DNA of 64,000 bases from Anisus vortex (GCA_949126835.1 OX421497.1:13301132-13365131); one strand, 5' to 3'; positions 10,951 through 22,417 are shown, counted from the stretch's first letter. Numbers and translations are program-made. The notes: a model not told the origin generated them from the sequence alone.

Positions 10951-13855
10951 TTAATAAAGTAGGAAAGTAAGTAACAAAGTGACAAAGTAACAAAGTAAAA
11001 AAGTAAGTACTAAAGTGAGGAAGTAAGTAACAAAGTTGGAAAGTAAGTAACAAAGTGGAAAAGTGAGTAATAAAGAGGGAAAGTAAGTAACAAAGTGGAA
11101 AAGTGAGTAATAAAGAGGGAAAGTAAGTAACAAAGTGAGAAAGTAAGTAACAAAGTGAGAAAGTAAGTAACAAAGTGAGAAAGTAAGTAACAAAGTGGAA
11201 AAGTGAGTAATAAAGAGGGAAAGTAAGTAACAAAGTTGGAAAGTAAGTAACAAAGTGAGAAAGTAAGTAACAAAGTGGAAAAGTGAGTAATAAAGAGGGA
11301 AAGTAAGTAACAAAGTGAGAAAGTAAGTAACAAAGTGAGAAAGTAAGTAACAAAGTGAGAAAGTAAGTAACAAAGTGAGAAAGTAAGTAACAAAGTGGAA
11401 AAGTGAGTAATAAAGAGGGAAAGTAAGTAACAAAGTGAGAAAGTAAGTAACAAAGTGAGAAAGTAAGTAACAAAGTGAGAAAGTAAGTAACAAAGGGGAA
11501 AAGTGAGTAATAAAGAGAGAAAGTAAGTAACAAAGTGGAAAAGTGAGTAATAAAGAGGGAAAGTAAGTAACAAAGTGAGAAAGTAACAAAGTGGAAAAGT
11601 GAGTAATAAAGAGGGAAAGTAAGTAACAAAGTGAGAAAGTAACAAAGTGGAAAAGTGAGTAATAAAGAGGGAAAGTAAGTAACAAAGTGAGAAAGTAACA
11701 AAGTGGAAAAGTGAGTAATAAAGAGGGAAAGTAAGTAACAAAGTGAGAAAGTAACAAAGTGGAAAAGTGAGTAATAAAGAGGGAAAGTAAGTAACAAAGT
11801 GAGAAAGTAAGTAACAAAGTGGAAATATGAGTAATAAAGAGAGAAAGTGAGTAACAAAGTGGAAAAGTGAGTAATAAAGAGGTAAAGTAAGTAACAAAGT
11901 GAGAAAGTAAGTAACAAAGTGGAAAAGTGAGTAATAAAGAGAGAAAGTAAGTAACAAAGTGGGAAAGTAAGTAACAAAGTGAGAAAGTAAGTAACAAAGT
12001 GGAAAATTGAAAAATAAAGAGGGAAAGTAAGTAACAATGTGGAAAAGTGAGTAATAAAGAGGGAAAGTAAGTAACAAAGTGAGAAAATAAGTAACAAAGT
12101 TAGAAAGTAAGTAACAAAGTGAGAAAGTAAGTAACAAAGTGGGAAAGTAAGTAACAAAGTGATAACGTGAGTAATAAAGTAAGAAAGTAAGTGATAAAAT
12201 GAGAAAGTTACAAAGTAAAAAAAGTAAGAACTAAAGTGAGGAAGTAAGTAACAAAGTGAGAAAGTAACAAAGTGGAAAAGTGAGTAATAAAGAGGGAAAG
12301 TAAGTAACAAAGTGAGAAAGTAAGTAACAAAGTGGAAAAGTGAGTAATAAAGAGAGAAAGTAAGTAACAAAGTGGAAATATGAGTAATAAAGAGAGAAAG
12401 TGAGTAACAAAGTGGAAAAGTGAGTAATAAAGAGGTAAAGTAAGTAACAAAGTGAGAAAGTAAGTAACAAAGTGGAAAAGTGAGTAATAAAGAGAGAAAG
12501 TAAGTAACAAAGTGGGAAAGTAAGTAACAAAGTGAGAAAGTAAGTAACAAAGTGGAAAATTGAAAAATAAAGAGGGAAAGTAAGTAACAATGTGGAAAAG
12601 TGAGTAATAAAGAGGGAAAGTAAGTAACAAAGTGAGAAAATAAGTAACAAAGTTAGAAAGTAAGTAACAAAGTGAGAAAGTAAGTAACAAAGTGGGAAAG
12701 TAAGTAACAAAGTGATAAAGTAAGTAACAAAGTTAGAAAGTAAGTAACAAAGTGAGAAAGTAAGTAACAAAGTGGGAAAGTAAGTAACAAAGTGGGAAAG
12801 TAAGTAACAAAGTGAGAAAGTAAGTAACAAAGTGAGAAAGTAAGTAACAAAGTGGGAAAGTAAGTAACAAAGTGAGAAAGTAAGTAACAAAGTGAGAAAG
12901 TAAGTAACAAAGTGAGAAAGTAAGTAACAAAGTGATAAAGTAAGTAACAAAGTTAGAAAGTAAGTAACAAAGTGATAAAGTAAGTAACAAAGTGAGAAAG
13001 TAAGTAACAAAGTGATAAAGTAAGTAACAAAGTTAGAAAGTAAGTAACAAAGTGATAAAGTAAGTAACAAAGTGAGAAAGTAAGTAACAAAGTGATAAAG
13101 TAAGTAACAAAGTGAGAAAGTAAGTAACAAAGTGATAAAGTAAGTAACAAAGTGAGAAAGTAAGTAACAAAGTGAGAAAGTAAGTAACAAAGTGGGAAAG
13201 TAAGTAACAAAGTGGGAAAGTAAGTAACAAAGTGAGAAAGTAAGTAACAAAGTGAGAAAGTAAGTAACAAAGTGAGAAAGTAAGTAACAAAGTGATAAAG
13301 TAAGTAACAAAGTTAGAAAGTAAGTAACAAAGTGATAAAGTAAGTAACAAAGTGGGAAAGTAAGTAACAAAGTGAGAAAGTAAGTAACAAAGTTAGAAAG
13401 TAAGTAACAAAGTGATAAAGTAAGTAACAAAGTGGGAAAGTAAGTAACAAAGTGAGAAAGTAAGTAACAAAGTGGGAAAGTAAGTAACAAAGTGAGAAAG
13501 TAAGTAACAAAGTGGGAAAGTAAGTAACAAAGTGAGAAAGTAAGTAACAAAGTGATAACGTGAGTAATAAAGTAAGAAAGTAAGTGATAAAATGAGAAAG
13601 TTACAAAGTAAAAAAAGTAAGAACTAAAGTGAGGAAGTAAGTTACAAAGTGAGAAAGCAAATAGCAAAATAAGAAAGTAAGTAATAATGTGAGAAAGTAA
13701 GTATCAAAGTAAGAAAGTAAGTAACAAAGTGATGAAGTAAGTATCAAAATAAGAAAGTAAGTAACCAAGTGAGGAAGTAAGTATCAAAGTAAGAAAGTAA
13801 GTAACAAAGTGAGAAAGTAAGTAACAAAGTGATAAAGTAAGTAACGAAGTGAGTA
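10951..13855. repeat. Satellite array, 20-bp unit, about 145 copies
   Basis: The basic unit is aagtaagtaacaaagtgaga, with variant units such as aagtgagtaataaagaggga. The right half (about 12650-13545) is nearly uniform, while the left half alternates unit types in 40-60 bp groups. Larger duplications are visible: a segment starting ggaaatatgag recurs at 11821 and 12374 (553 bp apart), and gataacgtgagtaataaagt recurs at 12161 and 13554 (1393 bp apart). Because 20 is not a multiple of 3 and few stops arise, long open frames of Leu/Phe/Tyr/Ser appear on the minus strand; they are not genes. The array lies within the proposed intron of the gene at 10477-17287. Confidence 0.97.
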
Positions 13856-14142
13856 GATAAGCTTCGTTTGTTCGTACAAGTTGTAGGGTAAGGTAGCAGC
13901 ATATAATTGTTGTTTTTTTTGTCTACGGCATTCGAGGGAATTGTTGTGCCAGCAGCAGAACCTTCAGCCGACTTATTAATGCCATGTATTCATCAGAGCT
14001 GGGGTGGACGCATGGGACACCCTAGAGACTTTCTGAGCTGTAATTGTTATGTGGGAATAACTGCTCTAAGAGAAGACTTTCCTGGCAGTTTATGAAACTT
14101 TTCAAACCGAGGAGAGTTAAAAAAAAAATATTCATTTATAAG

Positions 14143-14235
14143 CAGGGCTGCGGAGTCGGTAGATAAATGTTCCGACTCCGACTCCTCATTTTTTTTTACT
14201 TCCGACTCCGACTACCCGACTTCGACTCCTCTGCA
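14143..14235. mobile_element. hAT-like terminus, gactccgactcc type, fragment
   Basis: The stretch starts cagggctgcggagtcgg, typical of a hAT terminal repeat, and continues with several ttccgactccgactcc subterminal motifs. A matching right end was not found, so this is likely a fragment. Confidence 0.5.
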
Positions 14236-14472
14236 TGCGAATGTATTTTGTACATTCCTTGAAGGAAAGAATGGTAACATACATCTACATGCCATTATCA
14301 CAGGACTACTGGCTGGCAATTACTGTATTTAATTTTAAATATTCATGGGCCCCCTAAACTCTTGAGAGCCCCGGTACCTTCTCGTGGGGCCTGATCAGTA
14401 GAAGTCACGATGGGCGATTCTAAGTGAGAGGCTATGTTACACATGGGCGCTGCGTTCCCTGTAACAGCAGAA

Positions 14473-15007
14473 ATAGGGATTTTAAAACCGGTTATCGGTT
14501 CTATAAAACCGTTTAAAAACCGGATTTTGGTTACCCGCTCCCCCCCCCCCCCCCCCCCCCCCCGCGCAATGTCACAAGTCACAGGCCGGAAAAGCCAAAT
14601 GTGCTTAGTTTTGTAGGTATATTTGAAAAATACTTGAAACTTAATTAGTGTTTGCAGGGCATTCAAAGGGTTGATTTGTGTGAATACAATATGATTTTGT
14701 ACACTTTGCCATAAAATTCTTTAGAACTAAAAAAAAATCTGGGCTAATTGATTAAAACGATAAAAGCTTTCAATATTTCAATAGTTATAATTAAATTACC
14801 GATTATTGTTGACCATAATATTAAGAAGCATATGAAGAGGCATATATTTATGGTAACTTGTAAAATAATGTATTGAAAGAGAATCAAAAGAATGTGTATT
14901 TAATAGTGCCGTTGATAATAAAGCACAGACGCGGTGTTTTGAAAATCAAAACCGGTTTTCGGTTTCGAAACCGGAATCCGGTATTCCGGTCTTTGTTTAA
15001 CATCCCT
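14473..15007. mobile_element. hAT-type MITE, 535 bp, with near-matching 8-bp target duplication
   Basis: The left end (atagggattttaaaaccgg) and the inverted right end (agggatgttaaac, then ggaataccgg further in) form imperfect terminal repeats. Both ends carry aaccggtt-type subterminal motifs. The flanks are cagcagaa (14465-14472) and tagcagaa (15008-15015), a 7/8 match as expected for an aged hAT insertion. There is no transposase. A run of about 23 C at 14541-14563 lies inside. Confidence 0.7.
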
Positions 15008-15180
15008 TAGCAGAACACAGCACCAAGAAAAGTATAGCCTGAATATAGCCGCTTCTTATTGACCTTTGCGTGCATAGCGCATTTATAAGGTATAAAGGCG
15101 GCATTTTTTTGTAGGCCTATTGAACGCAAATTAAATAAGGAAAACAACAAAATAGGATTCATTTTCCAGCTGTTTTTTTC

Positions 15181-15862
15181 ATAACAAACAGTGTAGCCAT
15201 GGGATGTGATCAAGCCATAACAAACAGTGTAGCCATGGGATGTGATCAAGCCATAACAAACAGTGTAGCCATGGGATGTGATCAAGCCATAACAAACAGT
15301 GTAGCCATGGGATGTGATCAAGCCATAACAAACAGTGTAGCCATGGGATGTGATCAAGCCATAACAAACAGTGTAGCCATGGGATGTGATCAAGCCATAA
15401 CAAACAGTGTAGCCATGGGATGTGATCAAGCCATAACAAACAGTGTAGCCATGGGATGTGATCAAGCCATAACAAACAGTGTAGCCATGGGATGTGATCA
15501 AGCCATAACAAACAGTGTAGCCATGGGATGTGATCAAGCCATAACAAACAGTGTAGCCATGGGATGTGATCAAGCCATAACAAATAGTGTAGCCATGGGA
15601 TGTGATCAAGCCATAACAAACAGTGTAGCCATGGGATGTGATCAAGCCATAACAAACAGTGTAGCCATGGGATGTGATCAAGCCATAACAAACAGTGTAG
15701 CCATGGGATGTGATCAAGCCATAACAAACAGTGTAGCCATGGGATGTGATCAAGCCATAACAAACAGTGTAGCCATGGGATGTGATCAAGCCATAACAAA
15801 CAGTGTAGCCATGGGATGTGATCAAGCCATAACAAACAGTGTAGCCATGGGATGTGATCAAG
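15181..15862. repeat. Satellite array, 36-bp unit, about 19 near-identical copies
   Basis: The unit begins ataacaaacagtgtagcc and ends atgggatgtgatcaagcc. I saw one difference in the whole array (caaatagtgt near 15583). Each unit holds CCATGG and TGATCA palindromes. As 36 is a multiple of 3, the array is open in a plus frame (MGCDQAITNSVA repeated) and in minus frames. The absence of spacers, the location in an intron and openness on both strands argue against coding or CRISPR. Confidence 0.97.
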
Positions 15863-16084
15863 AATTTATAAACAATCATGGTTTGGCTCATCGCTATCTT
15901 TGTAAACATCAATCACAAAAAAAACAAAAAACATCAACAATTATCTTAACTGTGATGTCAAACATTATTCTGATATAATTTTTATTTTGTTCTATTAAAT
16001 ATAAAACAACAAAATACTAGAGAGGAGAGAATACAAAGTAAATATAGACCTGGGTTAGGGAGTATGATGGAAATACACACGCAC

Positions 16085-16885
16085 ATAAACACAAAGAGTC
16101 AGAGAGAGACTCGAGAGAGAGAGAGAGAGAGATTAAATGAGAGAGAGAGAGAAGTTGGGGAGGAGAGAGGGAAGGAGAGACAAAGAGAAAGGAAAGTTTA
16201 GCGTTAGGGAGAGAGAGAGCGAGAGAGCGGGGTAAGAAGTTGGGAGATAGAGGAGAGGGAGAGAAATATAGAGAGCGCAAGAGAGAGGGTGAGAGAGAGA
16301 GCGAGAGAGACATGGAGAGGGAGTGAGAAGGTGGGAGAGGTAATGAGAGAGGGAGAGAGAGAGCAAGAGAGAGGGTGAGAGAGAGAGCGAGAGAGACATG
16401 GAGAGGGAGTGAGAAGGTGGGAGAGGTTATGAGAGAGGGAGAGAGAGAGCGAGAGAGAGGGTGAAAGAGAGAGCGAGAGAGACATGGAGAAGGAGTGAGA
16501 AGGTGGGAGAGGAAAGGAGAGAGGGAGAGAGAGAGAGCAAGAGAGAGAGAGCAAGAGAGAGAGAGGGAATGAGAAGCTAGGAGATAAAGATAGAGAGGGG
16601 AGGTAGAAAATTGAGAGAGAGCGAGAGAGGGAGAGAGAGCCAACGATAGTGTGGGGGTGAGAGAGATGGAGAGAGGAAAAGAGAGGGTAGAACGAGAGAG
16701 AGGGAAGGAGAGAGAGAGGGTAGGAAAAGAGAAGTAGTGAGAGAGAGAGAGAGAGAGAGAGAGGGATGAAGAGAGATAGATGGAGGGAGGAGGAACGAGA
16801 AAGAGAGAAAAAAGGAGAGTGGGAATACGAAAGAGAATGAGAGAGAGAGAGAGAAAGTTGAGAAAGGGGAGAGAAAACAGATATA
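16085..16885. repeat. GA-rich polypurine tract with longer repeat units
   Basis: About 800 bp are almost purely purine on the plus strand (gagagaga with g, aag and gcaag interruptions). Between 16290 and 16545 a unit of about 85 bp containing gcgagagagacatggagag and gagtgagaaggtgggagagg recurs three times. The Ser/Leu-rich minus-strand frames are artefacts. Confidence 0.93.
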
Positions 16886-17223
16886 TGAGATAGAGGTAGA
16901 AAAGAGCAAATCAGAGATTTAAAAAAGATCAATAGCGACTTAGAGCGCTATTAATAACGACCGATAATGGGAGAGTGTAGGATAGTTCACTAAAGAAAAG
17001 AGAAACACGGTGAATGGTTATAGAAAGAGAAGAGAGAAGGAATTAATGAAGATTATAAACGGCAACATTAAGTAGAGAGTAAAATATATGAATAGATTGT
17101 AAAAGGAAGAAAGATATTAATAAAAAAAGAAGAGGAAATAAAAGAAAGAGGTGAATGAATGTATAAAGAGAAAAGAGAAAATAAAAGAGAAATAGCAAGC
17201 TAAAGCAGCTCTAATATTGTTAC

Positions 17224-17287
17224 CTGATGGTGCAGCTACAGAGATGCCAATAAATGCAACCAAAAGCAGGAGAATCAAAGTCTTCAT
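17224..17287 (-). CDS. Secreted Gly/Leu-rich protein, exon 1 (signal peptide)
   Basis: The minus-strand ATG is followed by a textbook signal peptide, MKTLILLLLVAFIGISVAA, then PS and a split codon at a GT donor (CCATCAG|gtaaca at 17223-17222). The exon has 64 coding bases and exon 2 has 383, so the join keeps frame and forms GCA (Ala) at the junction. The ATG directly follows tttgcag, so a noncoding exon may lie upstream. A minus-strand TATAAAAG-like motif occurs near 17428-17436. The intron would be 6364 bp and contains several satellites. The pairing rests on phase, strand and sense of the product; an unseen middle exon remains possible. Confidence 0.55.
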
Positions 17288-17964
17288 CTGCAAAGAGAAT
17301 ATTGTTGGAAATTGGATAGATTTAGTTGTGACGTTAAACATAATAAGACGCATACATTTCATAAACGAGTAGAATATGTTGGTGTACAATTGGAACTTAT
17401 TGGCAAATGAAAAACATTTTTTTTTCTTTTATATTAACTTTGCAAAACTTTGTATGTCCTTAACTAGCTGAATGGCGGGCGAACGACCCGACATTCGATA
17501 GGCTAATTGACCCACTTCTCGTCATGCTATCGATCTGCAACTTGGCACATAGGTGTATTTTTATTGGACAATATTTCCTATCAAATTCTCAGCCACACTC
17601 CCATTCCATACTGCTACCAATAAAAAATAATCTTTTTAAAGTTATTTGTTTCAATTTCCTTTCAATGCGATACATGATGCTCGTTGGTAAGTCCTTAATG
17701 GACGTACACTATAGACCTGTTCACTACACATTGGTTAATTACTGGGTTTTTATTTTAGTTTTTGCATGTCGCATAGAGCGAAACTTTTAAAAGGCTAATT
17801 CATAACTGAAATAAATATTAAGAGTTTGCCAATAAAGCTTTTTTGGTAGAGTTTAATGTTTCCCTAATGTAAACCAAACATATAAATAAACATGAAGATA
17901 CTCCGTAAGATAGGTTTTGCCAAGCGTTAAACAATAAACCAATAGACATACAAAGCGTACACTA

Positions 17965-19145
17965 AGAGATAAATAGACAGATATATATATAGTATTTGAT
18001 ACATAGATAGACGATAAGCTAGTCAGAGAGTCAAATTTTATAAATACCTTTAAGGTCGACTGCAAGTTATGTCAAACAAATCTTTAAAAAGAGTTCCGAA
18101 GTCTTTAGTTCTGTTCAAGACGCTAGATGTTCAGTGTTCAAGACACTAGATGTTCAGAACAGAGATTCAACCTCCAAATTTATAGTCTGAATCTGACTGG
18201 GATTATAATGACGCACCATGTAGCATCTGGTGTCGACATATTGCAGTTGGAGCACTCAAAGATGAAAAATGTGCGCTCAGTGGGCCTCTTAATCACACCT
18301 TACTGCACCAAATTAAAGAATTCGCTCAGAATATTCTCCCGTGTTTACCCCAGACTCGATATAAAACTACGTATAATATTTGGCATAAACAATAATCTCA
18401 GCATTGGAGATTAATTCTTTGATGACTCTTTATACTGGCCTTTTAACACTGTGATTCCTGTATATTACAAAATAACATCATTGATTCATTATATTTACTA
18501 AACATCGGCGTCGTCGATAGAATGATCACTACGTCCAGTGGCGTATTTTTTACAATAATTAGCACTTTCTTTACCAAGTATTTCATTAGACTTTGCAAAT
18601 ATAATACAACAGAGGATAAATATATAATGTTTATTTAAAGTTCATAAAATTTTTGAACTTTTATAAATAGGTGCAGGTATACAAATAGGCCAACGTCATT
18701 GTCTTACATTGCCTACAATAAGATTAAAACACAGCCCATACATATATAAATATAGATCAATTGTCAATTCTTTAATTGTTAAGACTTTCAGTAATTAGCA
18801 GAAACACAATATAAATTTTAAAATCATTCACTCTAATATCATAAATAACAAAAAAAATATCTGAAAAATGCTCAGGTGTTTTTATATACCAAACATAAAA
18901 AGCAGTTTTTGTATCGAATCTGACCTTGAGCTATATATACTTAAAATATTAATTTCTATATTATATATTATTACGGTATTTGTTTACTTTTTAAATTAGT
19001 TAAAACATGATAATAAAGTACACATTTAATTTCAAGGATGTCAGTGTCAAACCGGCCATTAGATTACGCACCACTTATCTATATATAAAAGTCTGCATTT
19101 TCCAGACACATTTAAGAGATTGTGTACTCCATGTATATATATATA

Positions 19146-19191
<46 letters not shown>

Positions 19192-19690
19192 GCTCAATGG
19201 AGTCTGGGTAAACGGGAGAGAATACTCTAAGCAAATTCTTTATTTGTGAAGTAAGGAGTATATGAACTACAAAGCGTACATTACGCATTTTTTAGAACAA
19301 CTAGTGTCTTGAACACTGAACAACTAATGTCTTGAACACTGTATACAAATGACTTAAACACTGAACAACTAGTGTCTTGAACACTGAACAACTAATGTCG
19401 TGAACACTGTATACAAATGTCCTTAACACTGATAAACTAGTGTCTTGAACACTGAACAACTAGTGTCTTGAACACTGAACAACAGTACTAGTGTCTTAAA
19501 AAGACGTAAAGACTTCGGAACTCTTTGATTTGTTTGACATAACTTGCCGTCGACTTGAAGGTAGTGTTAAAATCTGACTGTCTGTCTATTCTTTCTTTTC
19601 ATCTATCTATCCATCAAATACTATATCAGTCTGTTTATTCTTTCTGTTCAAATATCTATTCATCAAATACAATATCTGTCTGTCTATTCT
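17965..19690. mobile_element. Foldback-like element with inverted arms of roughly 400-500 bp
   Basis: The left arm (about 17965-18365) and right arm (about 19195-19690) are inverted copies. For example, gcaagttatgtcaaacaaat (near 18063) pairs with atttgtttgacataacttgc (near 19529), and attctcccgtgtttacccc (near 18334) pairs with gggtaaacgggagagaat (near 19206). Both arms hold a 22-23 bp subrepeat, acactagatgttcagtgttc; the left arm has about two and the right arm about ten (19290-19500). The roughly 830 bp centre has no open frame of note. Long arms made of subrepeats are the hallmark of Foldback-type transposons. The exact ends were not defined. Confidence 0.7.
19131..19191. repeat. (AT)n microsatellite
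   Basis: Nearly pure alternating AT, with a few ttt interruptions, at the inner edge of the right foldback arm. Confidence 0.9.
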
Positions 19691-20045
19691 ATCTTTTCAT
19701 CTATCTATCATTTACTATATCTGTCTGTCTAATCTTTCTTTTCAAATATCTATTCATCAAATACGATATCTTTCTTTCAAATATTTCTTTTCAAATATCT
19801 ATTCATCAAATACGATATCTTTCTTTCAAATATTTCTTTTCAAATATCTATTCATCAAATACGATATCTTTCTTTCAAATATTTCTTTTCAAATATCTAT
19901 TCATCAAATACTATATCTGTCTGTCTATTCTATCTTTTCATCTATCTATCATACACTATAACTGTCTGTCTAATCTTTCTTTTCATCTATTCTATACTAT
20001 ATCTGTCAGTCTAATCTTTCTTTTCAAATATCTATTCATCAAATA
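19590..20045. repeat. Pyrimidine-rich tandem repeat, 49-bp core unit
   Basis: Units contain caaatatctattcatcaaata. Three consecutive copies (atacgatatc at 19761, 19810 and 19859) are exactly 49 bp apart; flanking copies are more diverged and alternate with tctgtctgtctaatc. The 163-codon open frame over it is repeat-driven. Confidence 0.85.
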
Positions 20046-20364
20046 ATATAGTACTATAATACTAAGGCACTAAGGCGGAATATGACTGCTGAGGTGTCCC
20101 TTCTCTCCCCCCCCCCCCCCCAAACGGACACAACGGTCAAGGGTCTGATGATGATGATGATTATCTATGTATGTATATTTATATATTTTTATATTTATTT
20201 TTGACTCGTTGAAATGTATAAAAACGGTTACTTATTTTATCTTTTACGAGTCTAGGGTCTCTATTTGGTTAAGATTGAGAAAAATTTTCTGGATTTAAGC
20301 ATTATGTTTAGAAGAAATAATCCATATAACGAGTACCTGAAACGATGATTTAAATTTAACATTT

Positions 20365-20373
<9 letters not shown>

Positions 20374-20428
<55 letters not shown>
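20374..20428. repeat. (AT)n microsatellite
   Basis: Uninterrupted AT run directly beside the left end of the hAT element at 20436, which may have inserted into it. Confidence 0.92.
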
Positions 20429-20431
<3 letters not shown>

Positions 20432-20777
20432 ACAGCAGGCATGTCAAACGTGCGGCCCACAGGCCGCATGCGGCCCTTTGCAAGCACGTCTGCGGCCCGC
20501 ACAAAGGATACTGCAATTGTCTCATTTATTGGCGAAAATTGCAGTTTTTATACTTTCAACTAGGTGTATAAAACAGAAATCTGGCACGGTGCCAACAATT
20601 AGAAAACAATACGGCTATTTTAAGCTAGCAAGGATTTTATATCTATGAAAGTTGGCAACATTGACCGGAAGTAGCAGACAGTTTGTTATTGCCATAATAA
20701 AATTGAAAATTTTGTATCTTTTGGAATCGTGCCTGTAATTATATTATTTGTATTTGCGTAAATTTACACCGTTTAAA

Positions 20778-21065
20778 ATGGCTACAGCACCTTCAGCTAA
20801 GAAGAAAAGGACACTTGATGAAGAAAGGCGAGTATTTCAAGAAAAATGGGAACTACAGTATTTTTGTACAATGGTAAATGGAAAGTCTCATTGTATAGTA
20901 TGCAATAACAGCATTGCCGCGCCAAAAGAGTACAACTTAAAAAGACATTACGAAACCAACCATCGATCCTGCGATAAATATAAGGGCTTAATGCGTGTTT
21001 CAAGACTCAAGGAATTGAAGGCTAACTTGATACAGCAACAGACATGTCGTGTCACAAAGTGCTGA
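20778..21065 (+). pseudogene. hAT transposase N-terminus with BED zinc finger
   Basis: Translation from ATG at 20778 gives MATAPSAKKKRTLDEERRVF, a basic DNA-binding start, then a BED finger with C-x2-C (HCIVC) and H-x4-H (HYETNH) ligands around residues 40-68. It ends in a stop after VTKC at 21065, far short of a full transposase of several hundred residues. Similar N-termini are found in the GTF2IRD2/ZBED-like proteins of animals, which derive from hAT transposases. An in-frame upstream ATG at 20748 exists, but the motif-consistent start is 20778. Confidence 0.75.
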
Positions 21066-21119
21066 AAGATTTTATTTGCTGAAACCAGAAATTACTTTTT
21101 TTTTGGAGATAAAAGGTAA

Positions 21120-21795
21120 AAACAGATGAAATAAAAGATGAAAGTTGGATCCAGGATGTAGCGTTTCCTGTGGACATTACTGCACATTTAAGTGATCTTA
21201 ATTTGAAATTACAAGGCAAAAACAAACAGTTGTACGACGACTTAAAGAGTTTCATTACAAAACTAAGCTTATGGAAGACACAGTTGTCACGTGAAAATTT
21301 GGTTCCTTTTCCTAACTGTAAAGAACTAAAAAAAAACAGGTCAATTCTGAATCTGTGCTTACATTTGCTAAATATGAGAGTCACATAGAGTTATTTTCAA
21401 AAGAGTTCCAGGAAAGATTTTGTGATTTCTCATCTTTTAAATACCATTCTGCATTTTTCTAGGCACCATTCAACTTTGATGTTGTCAAAGCAGAGGAAAA
21501 CTTGCAGACGGAGCTATTAGAAATGCAGTCTGATTCTACACTCAAAGCAAAGTATCTAGAAGTCGGCATACCTGGCATCGATTCATACCTTCCTGAAAAG
21601 TTAACAAACTTCAGAAAGTTTTCAACTAGGATTATGGCAATGTTCGTTTCCACCAATGTGTGTGATCAGATATTTTCCTTCATGAAATTAACAAAAACTT
21701 CTCAGAGAACAAGGCTGACCGATGAACACTTGTCATCCCTGATGAAGGTCGAACTGCCAATACATTTCAGCCAGTATACGAAAAATTGTCCGTAA
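21120..21795 (+). pseudogene. hAT transposase C-terminal remnants
   Basis: A first piece (about 21140-21388) reads DITAHLSDLNLKLQGKNKQL, typical of the late catalytic region of this hAT group. A second (21502-21795) reads SDSTLKAKYLEVGIPGIDSYLP, then VSTNVCDQIFSFMKLTKTSQRTRL, the dimerisation segment. A frameshift and stop near 21388 separate the two. Confidence 0.72.
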
Positions 21796-21796
21796 C

Positions 21797-21825
21797 ATTT
21801 ATATATATATATATATACCCCCCCA

Positions 21826-21868
<43 letters not shown>
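21797..21868. repeat. (AT)n microsatellite with C7 interruption
   Basis: Two AT runs flank acccccccagtg. They sit exactly where the right end of the hAT element should be. Confidence 0.88.
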
Positions 21869-21870
<2 letters not shown>

Positions 21871-22417
21871 GATCAACGTTGCAATAAAATGAGAAACTAA
21901 TTTATATGTAGAAAAGCTAGGAGTAAAAATATTTAAGAGGTCACTACAAAAACATCGATAAAAATTAACTCAAAACTAGGTTGAAAGAAACGAAGTCTAA
22001 ACCTCCAAAAATATTTATAGGGACGTAACCCGTGTATGATTATATATATTAACTTATAGTTCATTTCTCTCCCCTTTCTTAGGACGAGGACAGCGGGATT
22101 TAACTATCTCGTGCGAAATCTTATTCAAATAACAGATTTGTAATTCTAATCGCTAAATTAAGCCATCAATGTACAATATGAATGGAAAACCAATACATTA
22201 ATTAGGCTGCATGATCAATGAACAAATAGAGCAAAGTAAATATATAAAATCATTGCTTGACTCTAAAATTGTATGTCTATTCAAGGTTGTAAACTAAAAC
22301 ATATTCATAAACAATACAAATGCATTGAACAAAAGCTCTCCAAGACATTAGATTATAAATAAAAGAGGGGAAAACTCAAGTAACTATTTTGCTAACTATG
22401 ATGTGAAATTTTGACTA

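Larger units (their letters stand above)
20436..21796 (+). mobile_element. hAT transposon, internally deleted, right end missing
   Basis: The left terminus caggcatgtcaaacgtgcgg, followed by palindromic ggccgcatgcggcc, is typical of hAT elements whose ends are rich in CGGCCC. Inside are a BED zinc-finger exon and a hAT C-terminal dimerisation piece; the long catalytic middle of the transposase is absent. The right end runs into (AT)n sequence without a matching terminal repeat. It is a dead deletion derivative. Confidence 0.8.

Noticed and set aside
10898..13667. Long minus-strand open frames (up to 550 codons) of Leu/Phe/Tyr/Ser
   Set aside because: They come from the 20-bp satellite, are open in several frames at once and have no start context or domain.
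15181..15862. CRISPR-like array
   Set aside because: Units are contiguous with no unique spacers, there are no cas genes, and the DNA is eukaryotic.
15007..15978. Open frames of 218-301 codons on both strands
   Set aside because: A 36-bp array with no stop in several frames; openness follows from the unit, not from coding selection.
16017..16932. Ser/Leu-rich minus-strand proteins
   Set aside because: Translation of a GA-rich simple repeat.
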